64,000 nucleotides of DNA. Origin: Flavobacteriaceae bacterium UBA1682. GTDB lineage: Bacteria; Bacteroidota; Bacteroidia; Flavobacteriales; Flavobacteriaceae. The notes under the pieces are model-generated. The model did not search any database, was not told the origin of the DNA, and saw only the letters and a list, made by a program, of their open reading frames with translations. Made by a program: the position numbers and the translations under genes. Shown one piece after another: positions 33,206 through 41,847 of this stretch. The stretch's first letter is position 1. Every line of letters begins with the position of its first letter. Location of the stretch: assembly GCA_002320285.1 (NCBI GenBank), contig DCKE01000027.1:5561-69560 (forward strand). The letters are read 5' to 3'.

Positions 33206-34519
33206 ATGAAAAGAATAAAACATATAGCAGTTCTATTGTTGGTTATGTCTAGCGCTATTTTTAGTTCTTGTAATAGCGATGATAGTTCTGCCGGAATAGG
33301 CGGAGTTAGTCCATCAGATAGAGTAAAAGAAGCAGAGAAAAAGTTAAAAAGTACTTTGGTAGCTTCCGAGAATGGTTGGATTGTTGAGTTTTTCCCTAAT
33401 AATACCTTGATGGGAGGGTACAGAATGTGGTACGGATTCAATGAAGACGGGACTGCTCAAATTCGTTCTGATATTGACTTTGATAAGACTGGTATTGTAA
33501 ATAGTAGATACAATTTTGTAATGCTTAGTACGCTAGGATTGAGTTTTCCTAACGGTTCGGTAGTGCATGAGTTTATTAAAATGAACGAAATGGTAAACCG
33601 TACTGATATCGAGTTTTTAATCAAAGATTACGTTGGAGAGAATATCGTTTTTAAAGGACATACTACTAGAAATGATATCGTATTTACAAAAGCTACTGCT
33701 GAGGATCGTGTGTTTGATTTGACTAAAAATAAACAGATGTCTGTTATTTTTGATGGACCACAAACAACTTTGTTCAAAAGTATTGAGATAGTTGAAAATG
33801 GTAATTCTCAGAAATATGCTCTTGATTATACAGGTGGTACTCGTTTTGGTAGAGTTTCTAGTGAAGATGGAACGCCTTTTAACGATAAAGGAGGTTTAGG
33901 ATTTGGTTATACTTCTACGGGACTTGTAATTAGTCCAGCTATTAAAGTTGGAGATGAAGAGATAAGTAGATTAGACTACAATGCTTCAACTCAGGAATTT
34001 GTAGGTACTGCATCTTCAGGAAGTGTAATTGTTAAAAACTTAAAATCACCACTTTTTACTACGGATGATTATTTGAAATTTGCAACAGGTAGTAATTCGG
34101 TAGGTTTTATATTTCAGTATCTATGGGGCGCACCTTCAAATTCCTCACTTTTTGCAAAAGGAGTAGAAGATTACTACATGCGTGTAAGTCCTAATGGTGT
34201 TACAGGAGAGATTTTGGAAAGAATTGAAATTAGATTTAATGGCAATAACTCGGCTATTACTTATAGATTTGAAAAAGGTAAAGCTCCTATAACTCATACT
34301 GTAAGACTTTCTAAAGGGAATAATGGTAATTTGATTTTTACCAATGTATCAATAAATGGTACTCTTCCTGCTGAATTACAAGTTATTGATGATGCCTTGG
34401 TTGATCCAGCTGGTTTTTACATTAAACGTGAAGACGGTTTTGGAGCGCCACCTAATGCTGTCTATTCTATAGCTTCAGGAGGTTCTATTAAAATTAAATT
34501 TGCTACTTATCTTTTTTAA
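33206..34519 (+). CDS. DUF4302-family lipoprotein of the Sus-type operon
   Basis: Lipoprotein of 437 aa (lipobox FSSC). The start of the mature part (DRVKEAEKKLKSTLVASENG, then GGYRMWYGFNEDG) matches DUF4302, a family that follows SusC/SusD/metallohydrolase trios. It is likely a surface-exposed accessory binding protein, but no function is established. It is the last gene of the operon and is followed by a strong terminator. Confidence 0.82.
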   Translation: MKRIKHIAVLLLVMSSAIFSSCNSDDSSAGIGGVSPSDRVKEAEKKLKSTLVASENGWIVEFFPNNTLMGGYRMWYGFNEDGTAQIRSDIDFDKTGIVNSRYNFVMLSTLGLSFPNGSVVHEFIKMNEMVNRTDIEFLIKDYVGENIVFKGHTTRNDIVFTKATAEDRVFDLTKNKQMSVIFDGPQTTLFKSIEIVENGNSQKYALDYTGGTRFGRVSSEDGTPFNDKGGLGFGYTSTGLVISPAIKVGDEEISRLDYNASTQEFVGTASSGSVIVKNLKSPLFTTDDYLKFATGSNSVGFIFQYLWGAPSNSSLFAKGVEDYYMRVSPNGVTGEILERIEIRFNGNNSAITYRFEKGKAPITHTVRLSKGNNGNLIFTNVSINGTLPAELQVIDDALVDPAGFYIKREDGFGAPPNAVYSIASGGSIKIKFATYLF

Positions 34520-34546
34520 TCAGTAAAGTACCTAAATAAAAAATTT

Positions 34547-34577
34547 CCCCAGTGATGAAAATCACTGGGGTTTTTTT
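34547..34577 (+). terminator. Terminator of the Sus-type operon
   Basis: CCCCAGTGAT / ATCACTGGGG perfect 10-bp stem, GAAA tetraloop, seven T. Confidence 0.95.
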
Positions 34578-34840
34578 ATACAAACAACTTTTAAGCAATT
34601 ATATAGTGCAGTACTAGCAACGTTATTTAAAGTTCTCTTAGAGTAGAAAAAATGAATATATTCAATAACTATAATATAAAGTTCTACTAGTAAATAAGGA
34701 GGCTTTCTATTGCAGTTTTTTGTTTCTCAGCAAAGCATATGTTATTTATTTGATGATGTTGTCTATTTAATCCTTTTTTTTAATTGTATCCCGTTGTCTT
34801 TAGTTCTAAATGGGAAGTTTTGAGCTGACAGTTTATAATA

Positions 34841-34874
34841 TAAGAAAACCACCCTGTTAGGGGTGGTTTTCTTA
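34841..34874 (-). terminator. ahcY terminator
   Basis: Perfect 14-bp stem TAAGAAAACCACCC / GGGTGGTTTTCTTA with a 6-nt loop, 19 bp after the ahcY stop. The T-rich arm is symmetrical, so it may work in both directions. Confidence 0.75.
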
Positions 34875-34892
34875 TACAAACTAAATTTCATT

Positions 34893-36209
34893 TTAGTATC
34901 TATAGTATTCTGGCTTGTAAGGACCTTCCGGTGTTACGCCGATATACTGAGCCTGCTCATTCGATAAAACTTCGAGCTCTACGCCTATTTTATTTAAGTG
35001 CAAACGAGCTACTTTTTCGTCTAAATACTTTGGAAGCATATAAACATCATTCTCGTATTGATCGCTGTTTTTCCATAATTCGATCTGTGCCAAGGTTTGG
35101 TTGGTAAACGAATTCGACATCACAAACGATGGGTGTCCTGTGGCGCAACCAAGGTTTACCAAGCGACCTTCTGCTAAAATGATGATATCTGTACCGTTGA
35201 TCGTATATTTGTCAACCTGAGGCTTAATTTCAACTTTAGATGCTCCGTGGTTGGTATTTAACCAAGCGATGTCTATCTCGTTGTCGAAGTGACCGATATT
35301 ACATACTACAGTTTTGTCTTTCATCTTTTCGAAATGACGACCCACTACGATGTCTTTGTTTCCAGTTGTTGTGATGATGATATCAGCATTACCAATAACG
35401 GTATCCAATTTTTTAACTTCAAAACCGTCCATAGCCGCTTGTAAAGCACAAATAGGATCGATTTCAGTTACGGTAACAATTGATCCTGCACCTCTAAATG
35501 ACGCAGCCGTACCTTTACCTACGTCTCCATAACCACATACGATGACGCGTTTTCCGGCCAACATCAAATCCGTTGCACGACGAATGGCATCTACTGCAGA
35601 CTCCTTACAGCCGTATTTATTGTCAAATTTCGATTTTGTAACCGAATCGTTAACATTAATTGCCGGCATCGGCAAAGTTCCGTTTTTAACTCTTTCATAT
35701 AGACGGTGAACTCCTGTAGTAGTTTCTTCAGAAAGTCCTTTGATTCCATCGACCAGTTCAGGAAAACGATCAATAACCATATTGGTTAAATCTCCACCAT
35801 CATCCAAAATCATGTTTAACGGTTTTCTGTCCTCTCCAAAGAACAAGGTTTGTTCTATACACCAATCGAAATCAACCTCGTTTAGGCCTTTCCAGGCATA
35901 AACTTGAATGCCAGCTGCTGCAATGGCTGCTGCCGCTTGATCTTGTGTAGAGAATATATTACAAGAACTCCAAGTTACTTCGGCACCTAGAGCTACTAAC
36001 GTTTCTATCAAAACAGCAGTTTGAATAGTCATGTGCAAACAACCCGCAATTCTTGCTCCTTTTAACGGTTGCTCGTTATGATATTCTTGTCTAAGAGCCA
36101 TTAATCCGGGCATTTCAGCCTCGGCCAATTCAATTTCTTTTCTTCCCCAAGAAGCCAAAGAAATGTCTTTTACTTTGTATGCCACAAACGGCGGTATTTT
36201 TGTGCTCAT
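34893..36209 (-). CDS. ahcY: Adenosylhomocysteinase (SAH hydrolase)
   Basis: NAD-dependent S-adenosylhomocysteine hydrolase, 438 aa from ATG 36209 (MSTKIPPFVAYKVKDISLA); an in-frame ATG at 36245 would sit in the promoter. Motifs: CLHMTIQTAVLIETL, DDGGDLTNM, NDSVTKSKFDNKYGC, the Rossmann loop GYGDVGKG, HFDNEIDI and the C-terminal KPEYYRY. It removes the methylation by-product SAH as adenosine and homocysteine. It is monocistronic. Confidence 0.97.
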   Translation of the reverse strand: MSTKIPPFVAYKVKDISLASWGRKEIELAEAEMPGLMALRQEYHNEQPLKGARIAGCLHMTIQTAVLIETLVALGAEVTWSSCNIFSTQDQAAAAIAAAGIQVYAWKGLNEVDFDWCIEQTLFFGEDRKPLNMILDDGGDLTNMVIDRFPELVDGIKGLSEETTTGVHRLYERVKNGTLPMPAINVNDSVTKSKFDNKYGCKESAVDAIRRATDLMLAGKRVIVCGYGDVGKGTAASFRGAGSIVTVTEIDPICALQAAMDGFEVKKLDTVIGNADIIITTTGNKDIVVGRHFEKMKDKTVVCNIGHFDNEIDIAWLNTNHGASKVEIKPQVDKYTINGTDIIILAEGRLVNLGCATGHPSFVMSNSFTNQTLAQIELWKNSDQYENDVYMLPKYLDEKVARLHLNKIGVELEVLSNEQAQYIGVTPEGPYKPEYYRY

Positions 36210-36242
36210 CTGTTGTATATTTGTATTTACAAAAATTTTATA

Positions 36243-36250
36243 CAAACTTA
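36243..36250 (-). promoter_or_regulatory. -7 element (TAAGTTTG) of ahcY
   Basis: Perfect TAnnTTTG on the minus strand, 33 bp before ATG 36209. It supports that start. Confidence 0.5.
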
Positions 36251-36343
36251 CGGAATTCCTTTTTAAAAAAAGTAGTGCGAATCTTAATTCGACGTTAACG
36301 AGTTTTCGAGGTTTTTAGTTGTCAATGCTTTAACTCATCCGAG

Positions 36344-36973
36344 ATGCCATTAGAAAAAACAATACAAGTAAACGCCCATACACAGGTGTTGGTCTGGAAA
36401 ATTACCGAAAGTTTTGAAACGTTACACCAAGGCGTTGTGTTGAGTAAAAACAGTAAAGAGAGACTTCAAAACATGAAATCTCTCAGTCATCAATGCGGCT
36501 TTTTGAGTATCCGACAACTGTTGTTAGCGGCGGGGTATCAAGATGCGGATTTGACCTATGATGAAAATGGAAGGCCACATCTTAACGACGGAAAGTTTAT
36601 CTCCATTACGCATTCTTTTTCGTACTCGGCGATCATTGTCAGTTCACATAATGTTGGAGTCGATATCGAAATGCAACGCGAAAAAATTATTCGAATAGCT
36701 GATAAGTTTATCAATTCAAAAGAACAGGCTTTATTAGTAAATAATATCAATCTCAAAGTTAAGCAACTAACTGTTATTTGGGGCGCTAAAGAGGCGATGT
36801 ACAAAATGTGTAATTCCCGAAGTTTGAGTTTTAAGGATAATATGAATGTGGAAGCGTTTGATTTGACTGATGAATCCGGTAAATGCGAAGTCAGTTCAGA
36901 AAACTTCTCAAAGTCTTTTTACTTTTATTTTTTCGAGATGGATAATTTTATGTTGGTCTATACCTTGTTGTAA
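36344..36973 (+). CDS. 4'-phosphopantetheinyl transferase superfamily protein
   Basis: Enzyme that transfers phosphopantetheine from CoA to carrier proteins, 209 aa (Sfp-type size). Motifs: SITHSFSYSAIIVS (about 87-100), the Mg-binding GVDIE (105-109) and WGAKEAMYK (146-154). AcpS-type enzymes are shorter, so this one may serve fatty-acid ACP or another carrier protein. No carrier-protein genes are adjacent. Confidence 0.9.
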   Translation: MPLEKTIQVNAHTQVLVWKITESFETLHQGVVLSKNSKERLQNMKSLSHQCGFLSIRQLLLAAGYQDADLTYDENGRPHLNDGKFISITHSFSYSAIIVSSHNVGVDIEMQREKIIRIADKFINSKEQALLVNNINLKVKQLTVIWGAKEAMYKMCNSRSLSFKDNMNVEAFDLTDESGKCEVSSENFSKSFYFYFFEMDNFMLVYTLL

Positions 36974-36990
36974 AATGTAGTAAACCTGAT

Positions 36991-37019
36991 TTGCAAAAAT
37001 ATATTTATTAGTATCTTCG
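36991..37019 (+). promoter_or_regulatory. Promoter of the Bax-inhibitor-1 gene (TTG-N18-TATCTTCG)
   Basis: TTG at 36991 and TATCTTCG at 37012-37019 (one mismatch), 27 bp before the ATG at 37047. Confidence 0.45.
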
Positions 37020-37046
37020 CTTAGTAAAACGTTAAAAATTAAAATA

Positions 37047-37739
37047 ATGGAAACAAATATCCTCGTTGCTCACGCTACTGATTCGGAAAGAGCTACATTT
37101 TACAGAAAAACATATACCCATTTAGCAATGGGAGTCCTAGCTTTTATAATTATAGAGAGCCTGTTGCTTAAGATTGATCCTTTGGTGGAATTTATGCTCA
37201 GTATGACACAAGGTTATCTTTGGTTGGTTTTGCTTGGTGGTTTTATGGGAATTACTTGGGTCGCTCAAAAAATGGCTTATAAAAGTGTTAGTCCATCACA
37301 GCAGTATTTAGGTTTTGGTTTATATATATTAGCCCAAGCCTTATTATTTGTACCGTTAATCTATGTCGCTATCTACTATTCAGGCGGTAATATGACCTTA
37401 ATCAATCAAGCGGCTATATTGACAGGGGGCTTGTTTTTAGGTTTAACAGCTGTAGTTTTTTTGACGAAAACGGATTTCTCATTTTTGAGATCTATACTAA
37501 CTATGGGCTTCTTTGTTGCAATGGGTTTGATCGTAGCAGGTATGGTTTTTGGTTTTGATCTGGGACTCTGGTTCTCTGGAGCAATGGTTCTATTGGCATC
37601 AGGCTCGATCTTATATTCTACTTATAATATTAAGAATGAATACGGTACCGAGCAGTATGTACCCGCAGCCTTATCCTTATTTGCTTCTCTGATGTTGCTT
37701 TTTTGGTATATTCTGAGATTGTTAATGAGTAGAAACTAA
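37047..37739 (+). CDS. Bax inhibitor-1 / YccA family membrane protein
   Basis: Seven-helix membrane protein of the BI-1/TMBIM/YccA family, 230 aa. Hydrophobic segments fill the protein, starting with THLAMGVLAFIIIESLLL and ending with SLFASLMLLFWYILRLLM. Conserved Asp/Asn residues lie in the last helices (STYNIKNEYG). In E. coli YccA modulates FtsH; other family members are pH-sensitive Ca2+ leak channels. No specific role can be inferred here. Confidence 0.92.
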   Translation: METNILVAHATDSERATFYRKTYTHLAMGVLAFIIIESLLLKIDPLVEFMLSMTQGYLWLVLLGGFMGITWVAQKMAYKSVSPSQQYLGFGLYILAQALLFVPLIYVAIYYSGGNMTLINQAAILTGGLFLGLTAVVFLTKTDFSFLRSILTMGFFVAMGLIVAGMVFGFDLGLWFSGAMVLLASGSILYSTYNIKNEYGTEQYVPAALSLFASLMLLFWYILRLLMSRN

Positions 37740-37760
37740 CAACCTGTTTTAAAAATCTAT

Positions 37761-37789
37761 AAACCGTATTTCTTGAATACGGTTTTTTA
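37761..37789 (+). terminator. Terminator after the Bax-inhibitor-1 gene
   Basis: AACCGTATT / AATACGGTT stem, 5-nt loop, T-run. Confidence 0.88.
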
Positions 37790-37801
37790 TTATAAATTAG
37801 A

Positions 37802-38428
37802 ATGATTGACTTTTTTTTTGATGCCTATAAAGATACTTCTTGGACTCATATTGCCTTGGAATTTGTCGTATTTGTCTTTGGAATCTTAAGCGTGTGGTAT
37901 GCTGGGAAACAGAATATTTGGGTATATCCAACGGGATTGATTGCAACGGTCATTGCGGTATATTTATTATTTCTTGCAAGTTATTTGGGAGAGGTAGTTT
38001 TAAATGCTTATTATTCTATAATGAGTATATACGGTTGGTACAATTGGTCTAAATTAAGCGGTGATCAAGAGGTCTTAAAAATTTCGAGAACGAATAATAG
38101 AGAAAAAAAGATTGGTTTGCTCATTTTTGTCGTAACCATTTTGATTGTCTATGGGGTATATCGTGTTTTTGACTATGAGATACGCACGGAAAACTATATC
38201 GATATATTGACATCGGGTATCTTCTTTACAGGCATGTACTATATGGCATTAAAAAAGATAGAAAACTGGACCCTGTGGATTATCGGCGACATTATCTCGA
38301 TTCCTCTGTATGCTTATAGGGGATTGGGGATGCTTTCTTTACAATTTGTTATCTTTACCGCCTTAGCGATTAAAGCTTATATCCAATGGCATCGCGAATT
38401 GGAAAACGAAAAATTAAAAACTAGTTGA
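37802..38428 (+). CDS. pnuC: PnuC-family vitamin transporter
   Basis: Membrane protein of 208 aa of the PnuC family (facilitators for nicotinamide riboside, thiamine or riboflavin). Typical elements: LSVWYAGKQNIWVYPTG, the NAYYSIMSIYGWYNW signature, and the late IENWTLWIIGDIISIPLYAYRGL helix. The next transcription unit starts with a TPP riboswitch and a TonB receptor, which makes a thiamine (PnuT-type) substrate worth considering. However, pnuC itself lies upstream of the riboswitch. The ArfB-like gene begins 1 nt after its stop. Confidence 0.9.
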   Translation: MIDFFFDAYKDTSWTHIALEFVVFVFGILSVWYAGKQNIWVYPTGLIATVIAVYLLFLASYLGEVVLNAYYSIMSIYGWYNWSKLSGDQEVLKISRTNNREKKIGLLIFVVTILIVYGVYRVFDYEIRTENYIDILTSGIFFTGMYYMALKKIENWTLWIIGDIISIPLYAYRGLGMLSLQFVIFTALAIKAYIQWHRELENEKLKTS

Positions 38429-38429
38429 A

Positions 38430-38834
38430 GTGAATAGAGAAAAATTACTGTCGGAACTTCAGTTTAAAGCCATTCGAAGCGGAGGGGCAGGAGGACAGCA
38501 TGTTAATAAAGTTTCTTCCAAAGTGGTGCTTACATGGGATTTATCGAAAACAGTAGCCTTTTCGGAAGAGCAAATTGGGCGGTTGGAATCCATGTTGCGT
38601 AATCGACTGTCAAAAGAGGCCGTATTGCAGTTAGAATGCGATGCTACTCGCAGTCAAATTCGAAATAAAGATGGAGTAATAGAACGTTTTTTTTCCATAT
38701 TAGAAACGGCTTTGATTAGAGAAAAACCGCGAAGAGCCACTAAAGTGTCTAGATCGGTGATTCGAAAACGCAAGGACAATAAACAACAACTTTCTCTTAA
38801 AAAAGCCCTGCGTAGAAGACCCGATTTTGATTAA
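38430..38834 (+). CDS. arfB: ArfB-like peptidyl-tRNA hydrolase (release-factor-like rescue protein)
   Basis: Protein of 134 aa with the catalytic GGQ of class I release factors in RSGGAGGQHVNK, no codon-recognition domain, and a long basic C-terminal tail (KPRRATKVSRSVIRKRKDNK, ending RRRPDFD). The tail inserts in the mRNA channel of stalled ribosomes. The start is a GTG at 38430, one base after the pnuC stop, indicating translational coupling; no ATG fits. Confidence 0.92.
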   Translation: MNREKLLSELQFKAIRSGGAGGQHVNKVSSKVVLTWDLSKTVAFSEEQIGRLESMLRNRLSKEAVLQLECDATRSQIRNKDGVIERFFSILETALIREKPRRATKVSRSVIRKRKDNKQQLSLKKALRRRPDFD

Positions 38835-38944
38835 AGTTAAGAATGCATCCATATAAAAGAAAATAGGAACTATTATGCTGCTATTTAGAAATTCTTTCTA
38901 GTGAAAAAATTTGTGTTTTAAAGAATAACCAATACTTTTGCCTT

Positions 38945-39020
38945 GTCTCAAAGGGGTGCCTAATAAGGCTGAGATTATACCCATAGAACCTGGGCGGATA
39001 ATGCCGCCAAGGGAAAAAGA
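38945..39020 (+). ncRNA. TPP riboswitch (THI element)
   Basis: It has the conserved core: AGGGGTGCC, GGCTGAGATTATACCC, GAACCTG and GGATAATGCCGCCAAGGGA in the right order and spacing. It lies about 95 nt upstream of the TonB receptor start. An AT-rich hairpin (GTAAAAAA...TTTTTTAC, 39092-39110) directly before the ATG may be part of the expression platform. Confidence 0.95.
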
Positions 39021-39112
39021 GTTTGACGTACTGTTGAACTCGCGGAATACGATATGTAATTATTAATCATAAATAATTGCCCCTTTTATTTGTAAAAAAT
39101 ATTTTTTTACGA

Positions 39113-41287
39113 ATGAAAACAAAGTTTTTTTATCCATGGCTTACAGCTACACTTCTAACTTCAATTTCCGGAATTGCACAAGAAAAAGTAGTTGTAGATT
39201 CAACTAAAGTAACCGCTTTAGATGAAATTTTGGTCGCTTCGATTCGCGTGGACGACAAAACTCCGATCGCTTACAGTAATTTGTCAAAGAAAGAATTGGC
39301 CAAAAGGAATTTAGGTCAGGACATCCCTTCGTTGATGAACTTTATGCCTTCTGTAGTGATGACTACCGATGCGGGAAATGGCGTTGGTTACTCAAGTATA
39401 CGAGTTCGTGGGAGTGATGCAACTCGCGTAAATGTCACTTTAAACGGAATTCCTTACAATGACGGGGAGTCTCAAGGAACCTTTTGGGTGAATATGCCTG
39501 ATTTTACCTCGTCTATTCAAAATCTTCAATTGCAACGCGGTGTCGGGACGTCGACAAATGGATCTGCCGCTTTCGGAGCCAGTTTAAATTTACTGACAGA
39601 CTCTTATTCCTATAAGAGTAACGGAGAGATTTCCAACTCATTCGGTAGTTATAATACCCGTAAACACACCGTCAAATTTAGTACGGGATTGATGAATGAT
39701 CATTTTGAAATAGCGGGTCGTTTGTCTAATATTCATTCAGATGGATATATAGATCGCGCTACTTCCGATTTAAAATCCTATTTCTTACAGGGTACCTATC
39801 TCGGTAAAACTACTTTAATCAAAGCCTTGGCATTTGGAGGAAGTCAAAAAACGTATCAGGCGTGGAATGGATTAGAGGATCCAGACAAATTGGAGAATTA
39901 TCGTCGTTTTAATACTTCAGGAGTATATTATGACGATCAAGGAATTATGAGGTTTTACGATAATGAAACTGACAACTACAAGCAGGATCACTTTCAATTG
40001 CATTGGAACGAGCGTTGGTCATCCAGGTGGACGAGCAATATGGCACTTCATTATACCATGGGGGAAGGCTATTATGAAAACTATAAAGTCAATGGGAAGT
40101 TTGCGGAATATGGACTAAGTCCAATCATTGTAGATGGAAAAGAAGTGAAGAAATCGGATATTATCCGTCAAAAGTGGCTGGAAAATGATTTCTATGGTTT
40201 TACGTTTTCGGCAAACTATAAAACAGACCGTTTAGATGTAATTATCGGTGGAGCTGCAAACAAATATGAGGGCGAGCATTACGGAACGATATTGTGGATC
40301 AAGCAACCGGTGAAATATGAATATAATCAAAGGTATTACGATGATAACGCGCTAAAAACAGATCTTAACTCCTATGTTAAAGCCACGTATCAATTAACTG
40401 ATAGATGGAGTTTATTTGGCGATCTGCAGTTTAGAAAAGTACAGTATAAAGCCAATGGAGTGGAAACGGGAAATGTCAACGACAGTTTTGATTTCTTCAA
40501 CCCCAAGGCAGGTATTACATATCAAGTAGATCAACGTAATCAAGGATATTTTTCCTATGCCAGAGCAAATAGAGAACCCAATAGAAATGATTATAAAGAT
40601 GGAAATCCCAAACCCGAAAAATTAAATGATTTTGAGTTGGGATGGAGATACCGTTCACCAATAGCGACAATAAATGTCAATGCTTACTATATGCGTTACA
40701 AAGATCAATTGGTTTTGACAGGGGCTTTAAATGATGTGGGGGCGCCTATTAGAGAAAATAGCGGTGATAGTTATCGTCTTGGATTGGAGGTTGACGCTAC
40801 AGTGCGTTTGCATGAAAAGATTTATTGGAATCCGAGTGTGACTGTCAGCAAAAATAGAAATATTGATTTTCATACGGAATGGAATGGTGAATTAGTTAAT
40901 TTGGGAAATACGAATATTGCCTTTTCTCCTGGTTTTATTGGGTCAAACGCACTGACATATGTACCGATTAAGGGGATGAATATTTCTTGGTTGGCTAAGT
41001 TTGTTGGTGAGCAATATATGGGTAATGTCGATATGGAAAAATCTAAATTGGATGCGTACTTTGTCAATGATATCAGTATGACTTATGAATTCCCGGTTAA
41101 AGGATGGTTTGAGTCCGTGGGACTCTCTGTTTTGGCAAACAATATTTTTGATGTCAAATACCTTTCAAATGGGTTCTACTATACTTATGATGAAGTAGCG
41201 AATGAAACGGTAAGCACTCAAGAGGGTGCGGGATATTATCCGCAGGCAACCTTCAATATATTGGCGGGAGTAACGTTGAAATTCTAA
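39113..41287 (+). CDS. TonB-dependent receptor, probable thiamine uptake
   Basis: TonB-dependent outer-membrane receptor, 724 aa from ATG 39113 (MKTKFFYPWLTATLLTSISGIAQ signal); a TTG at 39077 is in frame but lies in the leader. The plug domain has RVRGSDATRVNVTLNGIPYNDGESQG and RGVGTSTNGSAAFGASLNL. The C-terminal strand ends QATFNILAGVTLKF. There is no carboxypeptidase-like N-terminal domain and no SusD partner. Control by a TPP riboswitch points to thiamine or a thiamine precursor as the ligand. Confidence 0.9.
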   Translation: MKTKFFYPWLTATLLTSISGIAQEKVVVDSTKVTALDEILVASIRVDDKTPIAYSNLSKKELAKRNLGQDIPSLMNFMPSVVMTTDAGNGVGYSSIRVRGSDATRVNVTLNGIPYNDGESQGTFWVNMPDFTSSIQNLQLQRGVGTSTNGSAAFGASLNLLTDSYSYKSNGEISNSFGSYNTRKHTVKFSTGLMNDHFEIAGRLSNIHSDGYIDRATSDLKSYFLQGTYLGKTTLIKALAFGGSQKTYQAWNGLEDPDKLENYRRFNTSGVYYDDQGIMRFYDNETDNYKQDHFQLHWNERWSSRWTSNMALHYTMGEGYYENYKVNGKFAEYGLSPIIVDGKEVKKSDIIRQKWLENDFYGFTFSANYKTDRLDVIIGGAANKYEGEHYGTILWIKQPVKYEYNQRYYDDNALKTDLNSYVKATYQLTDRWSLFGDLQFRKVQYKANGVETGNVNDSFDFFNPKAGITYQVDQRNQGYFSYARANREPNRNDYKDGNPKPEKLNDFELGWRYRSPIATINVNAYYMRYKDQLVLTGALNDVGAPIRENSGDSYRLGLEVDATVRLHEKIYWNPSVTVSKNRNIDFHTEWNGELVNLGNTNIAFSPGFIGSNALTYVPIKGMNISWLAKFVGEQYMGNVDMEKSKLDAYFVNDISMTYEFPVKGWFESVGLSVLANNIFDVKYLSNGFYYTYDEVANETVSTQEGAGYYPQATFNILAGVTLKF

Positions 41288-41289
41288 AA

Positions 41290-41332
41290 AATAAAGTGAG
41301 TGGACCGTCAAAGGTCTGTTCACTCACTTTAT
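41290..41332 (+). terminator. Terminator after the TonB receptor
   Basis: ATAAAGTGAGTG / CACTCACTTTAT outer stem with an inner GACC/GGTC pair. Long stem; the T-run after it is weak. Confidence 0.65.
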
Positions 41333-41410
41333 TAAATGGATCATAGTGGATGTGTGTTCAGAGAAAGCTCTGCCCATAACAGTGATATAAATGAATCACA
41401 AATAGTATAA

Positions 41411-41836
41411 CTAGTTGTAAACCTTTAAAACATCGCCACCTATAAAATCTACTCGATATTGTTTTAGCGGATACTGAGCTCCATCGGCAAGGCCAGTAAA
41501 CAAAAGGTATTTAAAACCATCACAGCCGCATTCGGCAGTTACGCCTTTGAGTTCCATGATGGAACAATCTCTTAACTCATGATTGGGGCAAGCGAGATCA
41601 TAGGCCTTATAGCCGCTTCCCGAGTTGAAAATAATAAGACCGCGAACACCAAGGCCTTCGCCGAAAACACGTACAGAAGTAGAGGGGTGCTTTAAATTAC
41701 TGTATTGAGGAAGGTTTAAATTGATATTCGTTGAAAAGGGATAATCGGGTAAATAAGGGTTTTGATTAGTAAAACTATCTTTGGAACAGCCTAAAAATGA
41801 AATAGTAATAATAAATAATAGAAAAAGCTTTTTCAT
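41411..41836 (-). CDS. Small lipoprotein with degenerate Rieske-like motifs
   Basis: Lipoprotein of 141 aa (lipobox FLGC, Cys17). The mature part has a beta-rich Rieske-like layout: GYKAYDLACPNHELRDC and AECGCDGFKYLLFTG, then QYPLKQYRVDFIGG. True Rieske proteins need Cys-x-His and Cys-x-x-His; here the pattern is CPNH and CGCDG, so only one His is available. Four Cys remain that could bind zinc or another metal. The function is unknown. It is transcribed divergently from greA. Confidence 0.7.
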   Translation of the reverse strand: MKKLFLLFIITISFLGCSKDSFTNQNPYLPDYPFSTNINLNLPQYSNLKHPSTSVRVFGEGLGVRGLIIFNSGSGYKAYDLACPNHELRDCSIMELKGVTAECGCDGFKYLLFTGLADGAQYPLKQYRVDFIGGDVLKVYN

Positions 41837-41847
41837 GATTAAAGAAT

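Larger units (their letters stand above)
34520..34892. other. 373-bp gap between convergent Sus operon and ahcY
   Basis: It holds the two terminators listed separately. The 260 bp between them are AT-rich and show no ORF, promoter pair or repeat that I can support. Confidence 0.6.

Noticed and set aside
41640..41690. FGEGLGVRG in the Rieske-like lipoprotein, resembling translated palindromic repeats seen in other bacteria
   Set aside because: Related lipoproteins appear to have a similar Gly-rich strand at this place, and the DNA shows no palindrome, so it is probably native.
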